NCBI RefSeq assembly: GCF_025527015.1
Contig: NZ_JAODIM010000037.1
Location: 181,831-245,830 of the forward strand
DNA length: 64,000 bases
Origin: Winslowiella arboricola
GTDB taxonomy: Bacteria; Pseudomonadota; Gammaproteobacteria; Enterobacterales; Enterobacteriaceae
Direction of reading: 5' to 3'
The translations under genes were made by a program, and so were the position numbers. The notes beneath the pieces were generated by a model. That model was given only the letters and a program-made list of their open reading frames with translations. It was not told where the DNA came from and did not search any database. Each line of letters opens with the position of its first letter. Positions within the stretch are counted from its first letter, which is position 1. Below are positions 20,540 through 29,868 of this stretch, in pieces.

Positions 20540-21598
20540 ATGGCTAATCCTATATTATCAGGTCTGGCAGGCTGTGTTCTGTTAATAGCGTCACCCTTTA
20601 CGCATGCGCAAACTAAAATTCCTGCGCCTCAGGAAGGTAACTGGATTGCCCCCGAGTTTACTTTTAATAATGGTGAAAAACTCAAAAACCTGAAGATCCA
20701 CTATTACACCTTAGGGGATCGCAGTAAGCCGGCGATTTTATTACTGCATGGCACCAACCAGCCGATTAAAGCACTGCTGGCTGACAACTTTGGCGGTGAA
20801 TTATTTGGCCCGGGTCAGGCGCTGGACAGCAGTAAATACTTTATTATTATGCCGGAAAGTATTGGTTCCGGAAAATCATCGCGCCCCTCCGATGGCTTAC
20901 GCATGAAATTCCCGCAATACGATTATAACGATATGGTGCTGGCGCAATATCGCTTACTGAAAGAGGGATTAGGCATTAACCACCTGCGTCTGGTGATGGG
21001 ATATTCCATGGGAGGCATGCAAACCTGGATCTGGGGTGAGAAATATCCGCAGATGATGGATGCGCTGGTGCCAATGGCATCACAACCTAATGAATTATCG
21101 GGCCGAAACTGGATGATGCGCCGTATGCTGATTGAGTCGATTAAAAACGACCCGGCATGGAATCAGGGAAATTATACCCAGCAGCCACCGGTACTGAAGA
21201 GCGCCAGCATCATGTTTAGTATTGCCACCACCGGCGGCACCCTCGCGTATCAGAATAAAGCTCCGACCCGAGCGATGGCCGATAAACTGATCGATGAACG
21301 GCTGGCAGCCCCTGCCACCAGCGATGCCAATGACTTTATTTATATCTGGGGTTCTTCCGCGAATTATAATGCGCTACCAGAATTAAACAGAATTAAAGCC
21401 CCGATGCTGATCATTAATTCAGAAGATGATGAACGTAATCCGGTGGAAACCGGAATTCTGGCTGGTGAACTCGATAAAATAAAACAGGCTGAGCTGCTGC
21501 TTATTCCTGCCAGTAAAGAGACCAGCGGACATGGCACAATGATGTCGGCAAAGTTTTATCAGGATAAACTCAAAACGTTTTTAACTACATCTGAATAA
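20540..21598 (+). CDS. Secreted alpha/beta hydrolase, homoserine acetyltransferase-like fold
   Basis: 352 aa. A Sec signal peptide (MANPILSGLAGCVLLIASPF, cleavage near THAQ) is followed by an alpha/beta hydrolase domain. HG oxyanion motif LLLHGTN at 67-73; nucleophile S156 in GYSMGG; an aspartate in INSEDDERNP and a histidine in SGHGTM complete the triad. The pattern ESIGSGKSSRPSDGLR is typical of the MetX-like subgroup, but export argues against an acyltransferase role in methionine synthesis. The substrate is unknown. ATG 20540 (GAG 6 bases upstream) is preferred; ATG 20522 is an alternative. Confidence 0.8.
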   Translation: MANPILSGLAGCVLLIASPFTHAQTKIPAPQEGNWIAPEFTFNNGEKLKNLKIHYYTLGDRSKPAILLLHGTNQPIKALLADNFGGELFGPGQALDSSKYFIIMPESIGSGKSSRPSDGLRMKFPQYDYNDMVLAQYRLLKEGLGINHLRLVMGYSMGGMQTWIWGEKYPQMMDALVPMASQPNELSGRNWMMRRMLIESIKNDPAWNQGNYTQQPPVLKSASIMFSIATTGGTLAYQNKAPTRAMADKLIDERLAAPATSDANDFIYIWGSSANYNALPELNRIKAPMLIINSEDDERNPVETGILAGELDKIKQAELLLIPASKETSGHGTMMSAKFYQDKLKTFLTTSE

Positions 21599-21770
21599 CA
21601 GCAGACAAATTAATGATGACTCACCCGGCAAACAACCGTTTTTGCCGGTTACCACCTTTTCAATACTGCTCTTAATTATTTAATAATTTTATCAACACGC
21701 AGCGTCGTATGACTCCAGATTGAGAGTCAGTACTCACTTTTCTTCATTAACCGGCAACAGGGAATAAGCT

Positions 21771-23390
21771 ATGTTTCGCAAGATAAAGATCCGTACCGCA
21801 CTTAGCATGATGGTTTTTTCATTGGCGGCATTATTACTTTTTGTTGGCGTATTGGGATTAGTCGCCGTGCAGTCAGGCGATAAATCCTTTGCCCGTGTCG
21901 ATAACGAAGTGTTGCCGGGTCTGGTGGCGCTGAATGACAGCTCTGAGCTGTTACTGCGCGCCCGGCTCGATTTGCGTCTGTATGAATCATTAATGGGGAA
22001 AGGCGATGCCGCCGCGGGCAAAGTCGCGCTTGAACGCGCCAAAGGTAAGATCGATGGCGCTAATGCAAAATGGCAGGAGTATCTGAAATATCCGCAGTCA
22101 GCACAGGAAGAGGTGATTTCCGGCGAGATGGCCGACCGGCGTGGCACATTAATGAAAGAATTTATTCAGCCCGCCCTGACAGCTCTGGCCGCGGGAAATC
22201 TCGATGAATATCGTCAGCGTGCCGGACAGTCCACACAGCTGTATGCCGCGTTTGATAAATCATCCAAAGCGCTGGTGGCCTTTAAACTGAAAAGCATTGA
22301 TGAAGCCTGGGCCGATTCCAATCATCGCGTGGAGCAGATGGCGTTTATTCTCTGGTGTGCGCTGGCATGCGCGCTGTTACTGGCGGCTCTGGCCTGGATG
22401 GGGATGACCAGGCTGATTGTGAAGCCAATGCATCAGGCGATTGCCGTCTTTGACCGTATTGCCGAAGGCGACCTGCGCGCCAGAATCGATATTAACGGTA
22501 AAAATGAAATGGCTCAGCTGTTTGCCGCGGTTCAGCGTATGCGCGATGGCCTGGAGAATATGGTGCTGGTGGTGCGTAACGGTACTGATGCGATTAGCAG
22601 CGGCGTGGAAGAGATTGCGACCGGTAATATCGATCTCTCCGCCCGTACCGAACAGCAGGCGGCCTCGCTGGATGAAACCGCGTCGAGCATGGAACAGATT
22701 ATGGCGACGGTGATTAATAATGAAGACAATACGCGTAAAGCCAACGATCTGGCGCTAAAGGCGTCTGACTCCGCCACGCGCGGCGGCAATGTGGTATCAG
22801 AGGTGATCGATACCATGCGCTCAATTAAACTGAGTTCTGCAAAAATCTCTGACATCGTGGGAGTTATTGACGGTATCGCTTTCCAGACCAACCTGCTGGC
22901 GCTGAATGCGGCGGTCGAATCGGCACGCGCCGGTCAGTATGGCCGGGGATTTGCGGTAGTGGCATCGGAAGTCAGAACCCTTGCCCAGCGCAGCGCCACT
23001 GCGGCAAAAGAGATCGGCACCATGATTAATGATTCACTTGGCCGCATTGAGAAAGGCGCCGGACTGGTGGAAGTGGCGGGCAATACGATGAATGAAGTGT
23101 TGTCCGATGTGAAAAAGGTGGTGGATATCATGGATGAAGTGATGCTGGCTTCCGGCGAACAGAGCCGCGGCATTTCGCAGATTAATATCGCCATTAATCA
23201 GATGGACAGCGTCACTCAGCAGAATGCCACGCTGGTGTCCGAAGTCGCGACCTCTGCCAGCTCGCTGCAACTGCAGGTGGCGAATCTGCAACAGTCGGTA
23301 ACACGCTTCCAGATTGCCCGCGCAGAGATCCCGGCGGATAACGATCTGTTCAGAATACCGCAAAATATCGCGCTGCCCGCGGCCCGTTAA
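21771..23390 (+). CDS. Methyl-accepting chemotaxis protein
   Basis: 539 aa. TM1 at about 11-32, a four-helix periplasmic ligand domain of Tar/Tsr type, TM2 at about 195-215, a HAMP domain, then the cytoplasmic coiled coil. The signalling tip is intact (IDGIAFQTNLLALNAAVESARAGQ, split around residues 365-388). The C-terminus lacks an NWETF-like pentapeptide, so methylation would depend on other receptors. The ligand is not evident. AGGGAAT precedes the ATG. Single gene. Confidence 0.92.
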   Translation: MFRKIKIRTALSMMVFSLAALLLFVGVLGLVAVQSGDKSFARVDNEVLPGLVALNDSSELLLRARLDLRLYESLMGKGDAAAGKVALERAKGKIDGANAKWQEYLKYPQSAQEEVISGEMADRRGTLMKEFIQPALTALAAGNLDEYRQRAGQSTQLYAAFDKSSKALVAFKLKSIDEAWADSNHRVEQMAFILWCALACALLLAALAWMGMTRLIVKPMHQAIAVFDRIAEGDLRARIDINGKNEMAQLFAAVQRMRDGLENMVLVVRNGTDAISSGVEEIATGNIDLSARTEQQAASLDETASSMEQIMATVINNEDNTRKANDLALKASDSATRGGNVVSEVIDTMRSIKLSSAKISDIVGVIDGIAFQTNLLALNAAVESARAGQYGRGFAVVASEVRTLAQRSATAAKEIGTMINDSLGRIEKGAGLVEVAGNTMNEVLSDVKKVVDIMDEVMLASGEQSRGISQINIAINQMDSVTQQNATLVSEVATSASSLQLQVANLQQSVTRFQIARAEIPADNDLFRIPQNIALPAAR

Positions 23391-23855
23391 GGTCAGCAAC
23401 CTCAGCCGCCCGTTTCCGACACCGGAAACGGGCCAGAAATTATCTGCTCAGCGGTTTGCATAAAAAAGATCCAGCAGCTTAACTACTGATATAAAAATAG
23501 CCGTATTCCCCCTGAATTTTTTTATTCCCGTTTGCCAGCCCACCCGGGTAAAAAATTAAAAAACTTTAATCCATACAATAAGTAATTGAATTGTAGCAAA
23601 AATGCTACCGCCCGGTAACCATTGCGTTATCAGCGTTCTTTTTTTATGAATCAAATGGTACAATCCTGGCGCCGTGTGGCGGGGGAGGTTCTCTCAGGTT
23701 TACACGAATCGCAGAATGGGCTTTGTTCTGCCTTATCAGCACGCAAAAAAGCCATTACAAAACAGTTTCCAGCCGCTGGCATGATGTTTTTTCTGTGGCA
23801 GAAAGGTATGAATTTGTGGCCGGGAACGATTATTTTTTTTAGGGGAGTTTGTGTT
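23391..23855. other. Intergenic region upstream of gcd
   Basis: 465 bases. It starts with a strong hairpin after the chemoreceptor gene, then an AT-rich stretch and the gcd promoter and leader. An in-frame upstream extension of gcd exists here but lacks family similarity and is not called coding. Confidence 0.5.
23409..23432 (+). terminator. Hairpin downstream of the chemoreceptor gene
   Basis: CCCGTTTCCG-ACAC-CGGAAACGGG, a perfect 10-bp stem 18 bases after the stop codon. There is no T-run, so termination may be weak or factor-assisted. Confidence 0.5.
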
Positions 23856-26282
23856 ATGGCAGAAAATTCCGCTCGTCCCGGTAAAGGACTGAGCATCTGG
23901 TCAGTGCTGCTCGGAGTAATATTACTCGCAGTCGGACTGTTCTTTGTTATCGGTGGCGGCAAACTGGTCGCCTTAGGCGGCAGCTGGTACTTCCTGATTG
24001 CCGGTATGGTCACCCTCCTGTCTGCAATTCAGTTTTTCCGTCGCAAATCATCTGCGGTAGTGCTGTTTATTGTTACCTTTGTTGGCACCTTAATCTGGGC
24101 GTTAATTGATGCGGGCTGGGATTTCTGGCCACTGGTATCGCGCCTGATGGTGCCGGCAGGCCTGCTGCTGCTGGCGTTCCTCACCTGGCCTGCGCTGCGT
24201 AAACGCGAAGGTAAGTCTTCACTGGCAAAACCCGCTTACACGCTGGCGGCGCTGTTTGCGGTCGGTATGGTTGTCGCCTTCGTGCAGATGTTCCAGCCGC
24301 ATCCAACCGTGGCATTTAATGGTCAACAGTTGCCACTGGTGCCGGTTGATAAAAGCAAAGCGCAGAAAGACTGGGATAACTACGGTAACACCCCGGAAGG
24401 CAGCCGTTTTGTGGCGCTGGATCAGATCACCCGCGATAATGTGAAAGATTTAAAAGTCGCCTGGACCTTCCACACCGGCGATACCCCGCTTAGCCCGACC
24501 GGTAGTGGTGCTGAAGATCAGCAGACGCCACTGCAGGTTGGCAACACCCTGTTCCTCTGTACTCCGCATAACAATGTGATTGCGGTGGCAGCCGACAGCG
24601 GTAAAGAGCTGTGGAAACGTGAAGTTAACGCCCAGGCGCAGGTCTGGAACCGTTGTCGTGGTCTGGCCTATTTTGACGCCAGCAAACCGCTGACACAGCC
24701 AGACGTGCCGGGTTCCACGCCGGTCACGCCGGTTAACCTGCCAGCAGGTGATACCTGCCAGCGTCGTATTCTGATGAACACCATCGATGCGCGTCTGATT
24801 GCGATCAACGCCGATAACGGTGAGTTCTGTGAAAACTTTGGCGACAAAGGCACGGTTGACCTGAAAGCCGGTCTGGGTGATGCGCAGGATCCGAAATATC
24901 AGCTGACCAGCGCCCCGACGCTGGCGGGAACCACGGTAGTTGTCGGTGGTCGTGTCGCTGATAACGTGCAGACCGATATGCCTGGCGGCGTACTGCGTGG
25001 TTTTGATGTGATCACCGGCCAGATGCGCTGGGCATTTGACCCGGGCAATGCCGATCCGAATGCGGTGCTGATGCCGGGTAAAGAGTTTGCCCGCAGCACA
25101 CCAAACTCCTGGGCGCCAATGTCCTATGACCCGAAAATGAACACGGTGTTCATTCCGATGGGTAGCTCATCGGTTGACCTGTGGGGCGCTAACCGCACTC
25201 AGCTCGATCATAAATATGGCGCATCCGTGCTGGCGCTCGACGCCACCAGCGGTAAAGAGAAGTGGGTTTATCAGACCGTACATAACGATCTGTGGGACTT
25301 CGACTTACCGATGCAGCCAAGCCTGATCGACTTCCCGGAAAAAGATGGCACCACCAAACCGGCGGTGGTGATTGGCGGCAAAACCGGCATGATCTTTGTG
25401 CTTGATCGCCTGACCGGTAAGCCACTGACCAAAGTCGAAGAGCGCGAAGTCAAAACCGCGGGCATCCCCAATGAGCAGTACTCGAAAACTCAGCCCTTCT
25501 CCACTGGCATGCCGTCAATCGGCAACCAGACGCTGAAAGAGTCTGATATGTGGGGCGCCACGCCGTTTGACCAGCTGGCCTGCCGTATCGACTTTAAATC
25601 CATGCGTAACGACGGCCTGTTCACCGCGCCAGGTACTGACCGCTCCCTGAGCTTCCCGGGATCGCTGGGTGGTATGAACTGGGGCAGCATGTCGACCGAT
25701 CCTAATAACCATTACATCTTCGTTAATGATATGCGTCTGGGTCTGTGGGTACAGATGATCCTCGCGGATACCAAAAAAGCGAAGGCCAGTGATGGTGGTG
25801 AAGCGGTTAATGCCGGTATGGGCGCAGTACCGCTGAAAGGCACGCCGTATGAAGTGAATAAAAACCGCTTCCTGTCTGCTGTGGGCATTCCATGTCAGAA
25901 GCCACCGTTTGGTACGCTGTCGGCGATTGATATGAAAACCCAGAAAATTGTCTGGCAGGTGCCGGTAGGTACGGTGCAGGATACCGGTCCGTTTGGCATT
26001 AAGATGGGCGTGAAAATGCCAGTCGGCATGCCAACGCTGGGCGGTACGCTGGCGACTCAGGGTGGCCTGGTGTTTATCGCGGGCACCCAGGACTACTATC
26101 TGCGCGCCTTTGATGCTTCAACCGGTAAGGAAGTGTGGAAAGCGCGTCTGCCGGTTGGCAGCCAGGGTGGACCGATAAGCTACGTGTCACCGAAAGATGG
26201 TAAGCAGTACATCCTGATTTCAGCGGGCGGCGGACGTCAGTCACCGGATCGCGGTGATTATGTGATTGCTTACGCTCTCTAA
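23856..26282 (+). CDS. gcd: PQQ-dependent membrane glucose dehydrogenase
   Basis: 808 aa (E. coli Gcd 796). Five N-terminal transmembrane segments (about 10-150) anchor a periplasmic eight-bladed PQQ propeller. Typical segments: KDWDNYGNTPEGSRFVALDQI, HTGDTPLSPTGSGAEDQQTP, GMNWGSMSTDPNN, GTLATQGGLVFIAGTQDYYLRAFD. It oxidises glucose to gluconolactone in the periplasm and reduces ubiquinone. ATG 23856 has AGGGGAG about 8 bases upstream and matches the family start. Gluconate produced here is the substrate expected for the GMC dehydrogenases elsewhere in the window. Confidence 0.95.
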   Translation: MAENSARPGKGLSIWSVLLGVILLAVGLFFVIGGGKLVALGGSWYFLIAGMVTLLSAIQFFRRKSSAVVLFIVTFVGTLIWALIDAGWDFWPLVSRLMVPAGLLLLAFLTWPALRKREGKSSLAKPAYTLAALFAVGMVVAFVQMFQPHPTVAFNGQQLPLVPVDKSKAQKDWDNYGNTPEGSRFVALDQITRDNVKDLKVAWTFHTGDTPLSPTGSGAEDQQTPLQVGNTLFLCTPHNNVIAVAADSGKELWKREVNAQAQVWNRCRGLAYFDASKPLTQPDVPGSTPVTPVNLPAGDTCQRRILMNTIDARLIAINADNGEFCENFGDKGTVDLKAGLGDAQDPKYQLTSAPTLAGTTVVVGGRVADNVQTDMPGGVLRGFDVITGQMRWAFDPGNADPNAVLMPGKEFARSTPNSWAPMSYDPKMNTVFIPMGSSSVDLWGANRTQLDHKYGASVLALDATSGKEKWVYQTVHNDLWDFDLPMQPSLIDFPEKDGTTKPAVVIGGKTGMIFVLDRLTGKPLTKVEEREVKTAGIPNEQYSKTQPFSTGMPSIGNQTLKESDMWGATPFDQLACRIDFKSMRNDGLFTAPGTDRSLSFPGSLGGMNWGSMSTDPNNHYIFVNDMRLGLWVQMILADTKKAKASDGGEAVNAGMGAVPLKGTPYEVNKNRFLSAVGIPCQKPPFGTLSAIDMKTQKIVWQVPVGTVQDTGPFGIKMGVKMPVGMPTLGGTLATQGGLVFIAGTQDYYLRAFDASTGKEVWKARLPVGSQGGPISYVSPKDGKQYILISAGGGRQSPDRGDYVIAYAL

Positions 26283-26294
26283 AGGTTTTTTTAC

Positions 26295-26314
26295 GGGCGG
26301 CGAAAACGCCGCCC
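26295..26314. repeat. GC hairpin repeat, copy 2
   Basis: GGGCGGCG-AAAA-CGCCGCCC, with arms identical to copies 1 and 3, 12 bases after the gcd stop. Confidence 0.75.
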
Positions 26315-26338
26315 CTGGATAAACCTATGAATTTTCCG

Positions 26339-26364
26339 CACGGGCGGCGTTCTCGCCGCCCGTG
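26339..26364. repeat. GC hairpin repeat, copy 3
   Basis: CACGGGCGGCG-TTCT-CGCCGCCCGTG, an 11-bp perfect stem whose inner 8 bp equal copies 1 and 2. It lies between the convergent gcd and the next gene. Confidence 0.75.
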
Positions 26365-26408
26365 CCGATGACGTGCACAATGGCAAGGCGCCAGGTGATC
26401 GATACCTG

Positions 26409-26858
26409 TTATCCCCAGCGGGTTTCGCGCCAGCAGGCATAGCTACTGGCCATAATGGTCAGCACAGTGACCAGCATGGCCGCTATCCATTGAATATCCA
26501 GCATTCGCCGCAGCACTGTCACAAAGCCTTCCTCGTATGGCGGGATACTACCGCTCTTCACCGCAACAAAATAGAAAACGGCCGCAATAATAAGCTGGAT
26601 GGCAAACCATGCCACTACCGGCGCAATCAGCGCCAGCCAGAGGCCGGTCGACAGGTGCCGTACCAGCCAGACAAAGCAAGCCAGCGGCGTCAGCGCAGGC
26701 AACAGCTGACTTAAAATGGTTAATAACAGGTTTGATAACGGGACGCTGTATTGCTGCGATATCTGCCAGGACATAATCATATCGGCTGGCAAGGTGCGAT
26801 ACAGCAGCAGAAAACAGACGATGCCCCAGACCAGCGGCGCTCTTAACGCATTTTTCAT
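26409..26858 (-). CDS. Integral membrane protein of unknown function
   Basis: 149 aa. Four predicted transmembrane stretches (about 8-24, 40-62, 67-90, 120-140), with a short soluble loop SGSIPPYEEGF before the last. No recognised motif. ATG 26858 has GGAGG 7 bases upstream; a GTG two codons earlier is too close to that site. It is convergent with gcd and divergent from the HicB-like gene. No function is assigned. Confidence 0.65.
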   Translation of the reverse strand: MKNALRAPLVWGIVCFLLLYRTLPADMIMSWQISQQYSVPLSNLLLTILSQLLPALTPLACFVWLVRHLSTGLWLALIAPVVAWFAIQLIIAAVFYFVAVKSGSIPPYEEGFVTVLRRMLDIQWIAAMLVTVLTIMASSYACWRETRWG

Positions 26859-26955
26859 TACCACACCTCCCCCGGCTACGGTTTATCAGGCCACTCCGCC
26901 GGCATCCTGCTACCATACGTCCCTCTCCTTTCCACTGCGGCAATTAAGGTTCTGT

Positions 26956-27384
26956 ATGTACAACTATCCGGCGCGCGTTAGCTTTGACGAAGAAAACGAC
27001 GAATATGTTATCAGCTTTCGCGATTTCGAAAATCTCCACTCTGTAGCATTAACGGAAGATGATATTGAGTTAGCCGCACAAGAGAGCTTAACCGCTGCTA
27101 TCGGCGACAGCATTGCTGACCGCCTGCCGCTGCCGCCGCCCTCAGTAGCAACCGGCGATGAAATTGTGCTTCATCTGCCGGTGCTGACCTGCCTGAAAAT
27201 GGCGCTGCATAACGCCATGATCGCCAGCGGCACGCGCAAGGCGGATTTAGCGCGAAAGCTGAATCAGAACAGTGCGCAGACTGACCGGCTGCTGGATGTC
27301 GGTTATGCTTCTAAAGTTGAAACGCTGGAGCAGGCTTTATATCTGCTGGGTTATGAAGTTTCAGTGCAGATCAGGGCGATCTGA
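26956..27384 (+). CDS. HicB-like antitoxin-family protein, solitary
   Basis: 142 aa. The N-terminal half is the HicB fold (YPARVSFDEENDEYVISFRDF, then the helix with AAQESLTAAIGD). The C-terminal half looks like a helix-turn-helix (MASGTRKADLARKLN-like region, residues about 90-130, ending YLLGYEVSVQIRAI). AAGG precedes the ATG. No hicA toxin gene is adjacent on either strand, so it may be an orphan regulator. The longer frame from 26716 overlaps the divergent promoter and is not used. Confidence 0.75.
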   Translation: MYNYPARVSFDEENDEYVISFRDFENLHSVALTEDDIELAAQESLTAAIGDSIADRLPLPPPSVATGDEIVLHLPVLTCLKMALHNAMIASGTRKADLARKLNQNSAQTDRLLDVGYASKVETLEQALYLLGYEVSVQIRAI

Positions 27385-27518
27385 AACAGAGCGACGATAA
27401 AATGCCCTGATCTCTGATTCTGGTCATCACTCCGCGGTTTATTTAACCGGATCCGGCTTCTCCGCATCCGATTCATCAGGGATAATGATGGTTGTGGATT
27501 TTTCTCGCCGGGAACTCA

Positions 27519-29147
27519 ATGAGCGATATGCAGCAATCACGCGCGGTGCGTAAGCAGCCGATTAAACTCAGTACCTCCATCACCCTGATGGTGAGCGTTG
27601 TGCTCGCCTCGCTGCTGCTGGTGGTGCATCTGCTCTATTTCTTCCAGATCAGTGACATCGTACGTCAGGGTCAGGAGGATAAAGCCTTCGCGGTAGCCAG
27701 AACGCTGGCGGCGTCGCCGGCATTGCAGCAGGCGATGCTGAATACGGACAGCGACCTGATCCAGCCGCTCGCCAGTGCGGTGCAAACCCGCAATGACCTG
27801 CTGTTTGTGGTGGTGACCAATATGGACGGCATCCGCTATTCACATCCCAATCCGGATGTTATTGGTCACCATTTTATCGGCGACGATATCAATATTGCGC
27901 TGCTCGGCAAGGAAAACGCCTCGGTTAACCGTGGCGTGCTGGCCGAGGCGTTGCGGGTGTTTACCCCGGTTTACGGCCCGCAGCACCGGCAAATCGGCGT
28001 GGTGGCGATCGGTATCCCCCTGACCAGTGTGGCAAGCCTGGTGAATGAAAACCGCTGGAACATTCTGTGGACCGTCCTGTTTGGTACGCTGGTGGGTTCA
28101 CTGGGCATCTGGTGCCTGGTGAAAATGTTAAAACGTATTATGTTTGGCTATGAGCCGTATGAAATCTCGCGGCTGTTTGAACAACGCCAGGCGATGCTGC
28201 AATCGATTAAGGAAGGAGTGATCGCCGTTGACGATCAGGCGCATGTGACGCTGATCAATCAGGCGGCGCGCCAGATGTTTCGCGAAAGCGGCAGCCTGGA
28301 GAATATGGTTATCGGTAATGCGGGCCAGTCATTGCCGATGCTGACCAATCTGCGCGAGGTATTGCGCACCGGCGTCGCACGGCGTGATGAAGAGATTAAT
28401 TTTAAAGGGCGCATGCTGTTAAGTAATACCGTACCGGTGCGCAGCAACGAGGTGATTATTGGCGCAATCTGTACCTTCCGCGATAAGACCGAGATCCACC
28501 AGCTGATGCAGCGCCTGAGCGGGATGGTGAATTATGCCGACGCCCTGCGCGTTCGCTCCCATGAATTTATGAACAAGCTACATGTTATCCTCGGCCTGTT
28601 GCATATGAAGAGCTATATGCAGCTGGAAGATTATATTCTGAAAAGCGCCAATAATTATCAGACAGAAATCGGCTCGCTGCTGCTGAAAATAAAATCGCCG
28701 GTGATTGCCGGATTTTTGCTTGGCAAGATTAATCGTGCTGGCGATAGCGGGCATGTTCTGACTCTCAGTGATGAGAGCCAGGTGCCGGATAATGAGAATG
28801 AGCAGCAGACCACCGCGCTGATTACCGTGCTGGGCAATCTGATTGAGAACGCGCTGGACGCCATGCACCAGCAGCCTGAAGGTGAAGTGAATGTGTTGCT
28901 GCATTACCAGCAGAACTGGCTCACCTGTGAAGTCAGTGACGACGGTCCCGGCATTCAGCCAGAACATATTGAGGCCATTTTTGCCAAAGGCTTCTCATCG
29001 AAAGGCGAGGATCGTGGTGTCGGACTATTCCTCGCGAAACAGCAAGTTGAAAGCCTCGGCGGCACTATTATGGTAGAGTCCGAACCCGGGGTGTATACCC
29101 AATTTTTAGTCCAGCTGCCCTGGGATGGTGAGAGGATGCGCAGATGA
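27519..29147 (+). CDS. dcuS: C4-dicarboxylate sensor histidine kinase
   Basis: 542 aa, closely similar to E. coli DcuS along its length. TM1 about 20-42; periplasmic PDC sensor with the dicarboxylate-binding residues R106 and H109 (RYSHP) and the RGVLAEALRVFTPVY segment; TM2 about 181-203; cytoplasmic PAS with LFEQRQAMLQSIKEGVIAVDD; phospho-acceptor H348 in RSHEFMNKLHVILGLLHM; C-terminal ATPase with NLIENALDAM and SDDGPGI. It senses fumarate, malate or succinate and phosphorylates DcuR. ATG 27519 has GGGA 7 bases upstream. It overlaps dcuR by 4 bases. Confidence 0.95.
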   Translation: MSDMQQSRAVRKQPIKLSTSITLMVSVVLASLLLVVHLLYFFQISDIVRQGQEDKAFAVARTLAASPALQQAMLNTDSDLIQPLASAVQTRNDLLFVVVTNMDGIRYSHPNPDVIGHHFIGDDINIALLGKENASVNRGVLAEALRVFTPVYGPQHRQIGVVAIGIPLTSVASLVNENRWNILWTVLFGTLVGSLGIWCLVKMLKRIMFGYEPYEISRLFEQRQAMLQSIKEGVIAVDDQAHVTLINQAARQMFRESGSLENMVIGNAGQSLPMLTNLREVLRTGVARRDEEINFKGRMLLSNTVPVRSNEVIIGAICTFRDKTEIHQLMQRLSGMVNYADALRVRSHEFMNKLHVILGLLHMKSYMQLEDYILKSANNYQTEIGSLLLKIKSPVIAGFLLGKINRAGDSGHVLTLSDESQVPDNENEQQTTALITVLGNLIENALDAMHQQPEGEVNVLLHYQQNWLTCEVSDDGPGIQPEHIEAIFAKGFSSKGEDRGVGLFLAKQQVESLGGTIMVESEPGVYTQFLVQLPWDGERMRR

Positions 29148-29863
29148 TTAATGTTTTAGTGGTGGATGATGACGCTATGGTGGCGGAGCTTAACCGTTGC
29201 TATATTGGCCAGATCCCCGGATTTACCTGCTGCGGCACTGCCTCAACCTTACAGCAGGCGAAAAATATGGTGTTAAATCCCCCGGTGCCGATCGATCTGA
29301 TCCTGCTGGATGTCTATATGCAGGGCGATAACGGCCTGGATTTACTGCCTGAGCTGCGCCATGCCGGAAAAGCCATTGATGTGATTGTGATCTCTTCGGC
29401 GGCGGATGCGGTAACCATTAAGAAATCACTGCAGTATGGGGTCGTGGATTACCTGATCAAACCCTTCCAGTTCCCGCGCTTTGAAGAGGCGCTGACCGGC
29501 TGGAGCAAGAAGAAAAGTATGATGGACAGCCATCAGTATTATGAACAATCGGATGTCGATCAGTTGATTCATGGCAGCCACCCGGTTGTCGCCGATAACA
29601 AACGGCTGCCAAAAGGGTTAACCGTACAGACCCTGCGAACCATCTGCCAGTGGATCGACAGCCATCCCGACAGTGAATTTTCCACCGATCAGCTGGCGAC
29701 CGCTGTGAATATTTCTCGCGTCTCCTGCCGCAAATACCTGATCTATCTGGCGCAAATCAATATTCTGTTTACCAGCATTCACTATGGCGTTACCGGTCGC
29801 CCGGTCTATCTCTATCGCCTGCAGGCTGAACAGCATGAGTTATTAAAGCAGTATTGCCAGTAA
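29144..29863 (+). CDS. dcuR: C4-dicarboxylate response regulator
   Basis: 239 aa, CitB/DcuR family. Receiver domain with acidic D8-D10, phospho-acceptor D56 (LILLDVYM) and K106 (YLIKPFQ). The C-terminal part holds the family helix-turn-helix (FSTDQLATAVNISRVSCRKYL) and ends as in E. coli DcuR (HYGVTGRPVYLYRLQAEQHELLKQYCQ spans the last 27 residues). It overlaps dcuS by ATGA. Targets are likely the divergent frd and transporter promoters between 33637 and 34172. Confidence 0.95.
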   Translation: MINVLVVDDDAMVAELNRCYIGQIPGFTCCGTASTLQQAKNMVLNPPVPIDLILLDVYMQGDNGLDLLPELRHAGKAIDVIVISSAADAVTIKKSLQYGVVDYLIKPFQFPRFEEALTGWSKKKSMMDSHQYYEQSDVDQLIHGSHPVVADNKRLPKGLTVQTLRTICQWIDSHPDSEFSTDQLATAVNISRVSCRKYLIYLAQINILFTSIHYGVTGRPVYLYRLQAEQHELLKQYCQ

Positions 29864-29868
29864 GTGGT

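Noticed and set aside
23622..23855. 78-codon N-terminal extension of gcd
   Set aside because: No family similarity, poor start; ATG 23856 has a strong Shine-Dalgarno and the correct N-terminus.
26716..26955. 80-codon extension of the HicB-like gene
   Set aside because: It overlaps the divergent membrane protein gene and its promoter; ATG 26956 begins the HicB domain.
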